Of a DNA stretch of 64,000 nt, positions 62,502 through 64,000 are shown in pieces. How positions within the stretch are numbered: the first letter of the stretch is position 1; each line of letters opens with the position of its first letter. The DNA comes from Clostridia bacterium (GTDB taxonomy: Bacteria > Bacillota > Clostridia > Christensenellales > CAG-138). Made by a program: the position numbers and the translations under genes. The stretch lies in NCBI GenBank assembly GCA_017541305.1, contig JAFXZJ010000057.1, positions 1-64,000 of the forward strand, given 5' to 3'. The notes beneath the pieces were generated by a model that saw nothing but the letters and a program-made list of their open reading frames with translations, was not told where the DNA came from and did not search any database.

Positions 62502-62909
62502 TCAATTCTCGCCGTTATTCGCAATACTGCCGAGCACGCCGTTAATGAATTTGGGCGAATCGTCGCCGCCGTACTTGGTGGCGATGCGCACCGCCTCGTT
62601 GATAATGACCTTTTTGGGGGCCTTTTTATCGAACGCAAGCTCAAAAACGGCTACTCTGAGTATCGAAAGGTCGACCTTCGGCATCCTGCCGACAGCCCAG
62701 CCCTTTGAAGCGGACGCGATTATGGCGTCGATCTCTTCGGCATGCTCGTTTATGCCGTCGAGTATGCCGTTTGCAAATTCGATATCCTCCTGCCCGGGCT
62801 CGCCCTCCATACCGGAGATCTCCTGCACGGTGGCATAGGTATCCTCACAGTCGAATAGTTTTTCATACGCCATTTTCATGGCGATCTCTCTTGCTGCTTT
62901 TCTGCTCAT
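62502..62909 (-). CDS. nusB: Transcription antitermination factor NusB
   Basis: A 135-residue all-helical protein that binds boxA RNA with S10 in rRNA antitermination. Signatures are [18 protein letters not shown] at the start and [29 protein letters not shown] at the end. Normal size. It is between the amaP-like and xseA genes. Confidence 0.96.
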   Translation of the reverse strand: MSRKAAREIAMKMAYEKLFDCEDTYATVQEISGMEGEPGQEDIEFANGILDGINEHAEEIDAIIASASKGWAVGRMPKVDLSILRVAVFELAFDKKAPKKVIINEAVRIATKYGGDDSPKFINGVLGSIANNGEN

Positions 62910-62925
62910 TTCAAATTCCGTCTGC

Positions 62926-63510
62926 TCAGCTTACGCGCGGAGCGGTATTCGGCGAATAGGTGTTGGTGACGACGAACTTCACGTTGGAGACCTTTACGCC
63001 GCCATAGGTTTCAATGTATTCCTTGAGCTCCCTGCGAACCTTTTCGGAAAGCTCGGGGATATTGGTATCGGCAAGTACGACTGCCTTCAGGGCAATGTCA
63101 ACGTCGCTTTCGGGATTGATGACGACCTTGCTTACGCATTCCCTTATGCGGCCGTTGGACTTGACGTACTTCTGGGCCATACTGTCGATCGAAACGGCGG
63201 TGATGTATGCGCTGCCGTTCTCATCGGAGCTGAGAAGCGAAGCTTCCTCGCCCTTTTCCTTTTTTTCCTTGGGCTTGGAGCCGGTGAAGAGGAGCTTTAT
63301 GGCGATTATGCCCAGTATGCCCGCAGCGGCGATTATCCCGATGCGGATATAGCCCCAATCAAGGCCGTTGCCCATGATCCTGTCCATAAGCGCGGTGACG
63401 TTCTCCTTGGGGAACACGCCCGTGACGAAGAGTATCACGCACACCATTATGCCGATGAATATGAGCAGTATGAACGCCAGCAATATCTTGTCAATAATTC
63501 TAGGCTTCAT
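62926..63510 (-). CDS. amaP: AmaP-like alkaline shock membrane anchor protein
   Basis: A 194-residue membrane protein with two hydrophobic helices (about residues 6-32 and 50-72) and a cytoplasmic C-terminal Asp23-like domain ([18 protein letters not shown]...[12 protein letters not shown]). In Staphylococcus AmaP anchors Asp23 at the membrane. Asp23 is encoded 32 bases upstream, which supports the call. Confidence 0.85.
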   Translation of the reverse strand: MKPRIIDKILLAFILLIFIGIMVCVILFVTGVFPKENVTALMDRIMGNGLDWGYIRIGIIAAAGILGIIAIKLLFTGSKPKEKKEKGEEASLLSSDENGSAYITAVSIDSMAQKYVKSNGRIRECVSKVVINPESDVDIALKAVVLADTNIPELSEKVRRELKEYIETYGGVKVSNVKFVVTNTYSPNTAPRVS

Positions 63511-63542
63511 TTGTCGATCATTTCCTTTCGATTCCGAAGGGC

Positions 63543-63971
63543 TTATTTGACCCTTGCTTCAAGCTCCTGCCTGTCCTTTTTCTTATCGACCCTCTCGGGC
63601 TCGTCAAAGGTGACGTTCTGAACGAATACGTTGACTTCAACGACGCGCAGCGAGGTCATGGTCTCGATGGCGTTCTTGACCTCCTTCTGGATCTCGGCGC
63701 ATACGTCATGGATGCGGAAGCCGTACTTGACGTTGACGGAAAGATCAACGGCGGCCTCCTCCTGACCTACCTCCACGTGAACGCCCTTGGTAAGATTCTT
63801 CTTGGTGAAAATACCGGAAATACCCTCGATCACTGTGCCCACAAGGCCGGAAACGCCCTTTACCTCGGAAGCGGCGAGACCCGCTATGGTGGCTACTACG
63901 TCGGGAGCGAAAACCACCTTGCCGTTTTCGGTAACGCTGATATCGGTTACGACTGCATTATCAAGTTCCAT
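63543..63971 (-). CDS. Asp23/Gls24 family envelope stress protein
   Basis: A 142-residue protein of the Asp23/Gls24 (DUF322) family, linked to envelope stress. The core VATIAGLAASEVKGVSGLVG is near residue 28, and GVHVEVGQEEAAVDLSVNVKYG and MTSLRVVEVNVFVQNVTF follow. GGAGGG lies nine bases before the ATG. It is the first gene of the operon running down to spo0A as far as this window shows. A cell-wall or stress role is family-level knowledge. Confidence 0.93.
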   Translation of the reverse strand: MELDNAVVTDISVTENGKVVFAPDVVATIAGLAASEVKGVSGLVGTVIEGISGIFTKKNLTKGVHVEVGQEEAAVDLSVNVKYGFRIHDVCAEIQKEVKNAIETMTSLRVVEVNVFVQNVTFDEPERVDKKKDRQELEARVK

Positions 63972-64000
63972 GTTAATGACCCTCCTGTTTATGGTTGGTT

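Noticed and set aside
1..64000. CRISPR array or restriction/defence island
   Set aside because: No array of spaced direct repeats and no recognised defence gene were seen.

Overview
The window is about 64 kb of chromosome from a low-to-moderate GC Gram-positive bacterium of the clostridial type. The main evidence is gene order that is typical of Clostridia: miaB-mutS-mutL-miaA-hfq, the run Asp23-amaP-nusB-xseA-xseB-ispA-dxs-tlyA-nadK-recN-spoIVB-spo0A, ytfI-ytfJ-dacF-rluB, an IspH-ribosomal protein S1 fusion, and a sodium-pumping oxaloacetate decarboxylase cluster. Sporulation genes (spoIVB, a spo0A homologue, ytfJ/gerW) point to a spore-forming ancestry. I cannot name a genus from the sequence alone. 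Shine-Dalgarno sites are strong (GGAGG type), housekeeping promoters match TTGACA-17-TATAAT well, and TTG starts are fairly common (priA, dxs, ytfI, the B12-type radical SAM gene).

Layout. 1-5143: minus-strand rplM-rpsI with its own strong promoter, then a radical SAM / DUF2344 / RNase G operon. 5292-6449: a penicillin-binding-protein-like gene that has lost all three catalytic motifs and overlaps priA tail to tail. 6427-10489: yicC-gmk-rpoZ-priA operon. 10690-16146: lon, then an iron-sulfur operon (iscR-type regulator, iscS, iscU, DUF2156). 16197-21374: envelope and phospholipid genes, an orphan ABC-type substrate-binding lipoprotein, a cysteine-rich protein divergent from lexA, and lexA with SOS boxes. 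20139-28474: the minus-strand mismatch-repair/tRNA-modification operon. 28627-30069: a foldase-like lipoprotein. 30132-35829: surE-flavoprotein-cmk-plsC-ispH/S1 operon. 35939-39447: oxaloacetate decarboxylase operon. 39616-42498: ytfI-ytfJ-dacF-rluB. 42603-45715: ruvC-ruvA-ruvB plus a coiled-coil gene. 45822-47561: proS. 47620-49346: a transglutaminase-like / DUF4358 pair. 49520-51620: tRNA-Arg(CCG) followed by a palindrome-rich, AT-richer segment carrying one unrecognised 545-residue gene. 51663-63971: deoB and the long recN/dxs/nusB/Asp23 block.

How it fits together. Most of the window is core metabolism: translation, replication restart, DNA repair and recombination, Fe-S assembly, isoprenoid and phospholipid synthesis, and Na+-coupled decarboxylation. 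The iscR-type gene probably autoregulates its operon through an operator seen next to the -35, and lexA probably autoregulates through a box inside its own promoter.

The most unusual items are: (1) the dead D,D-carboxypeptidase homologue at 5292-6449, contrasted with an intact paralogue at 40341-41468; (2) a Spo0A homologue whose receiver domain has lost the acidic pair while keeping the DNA-binding half; (3) a possible tRNA-anchored cassette at 49594-51618, where two near-identical 25-nt palindromes flank an atypical gene; and (4) a tandem 40-residue duplication in the OadG-like subunit. No CRISPR array, transposase or integrase gene was seen.
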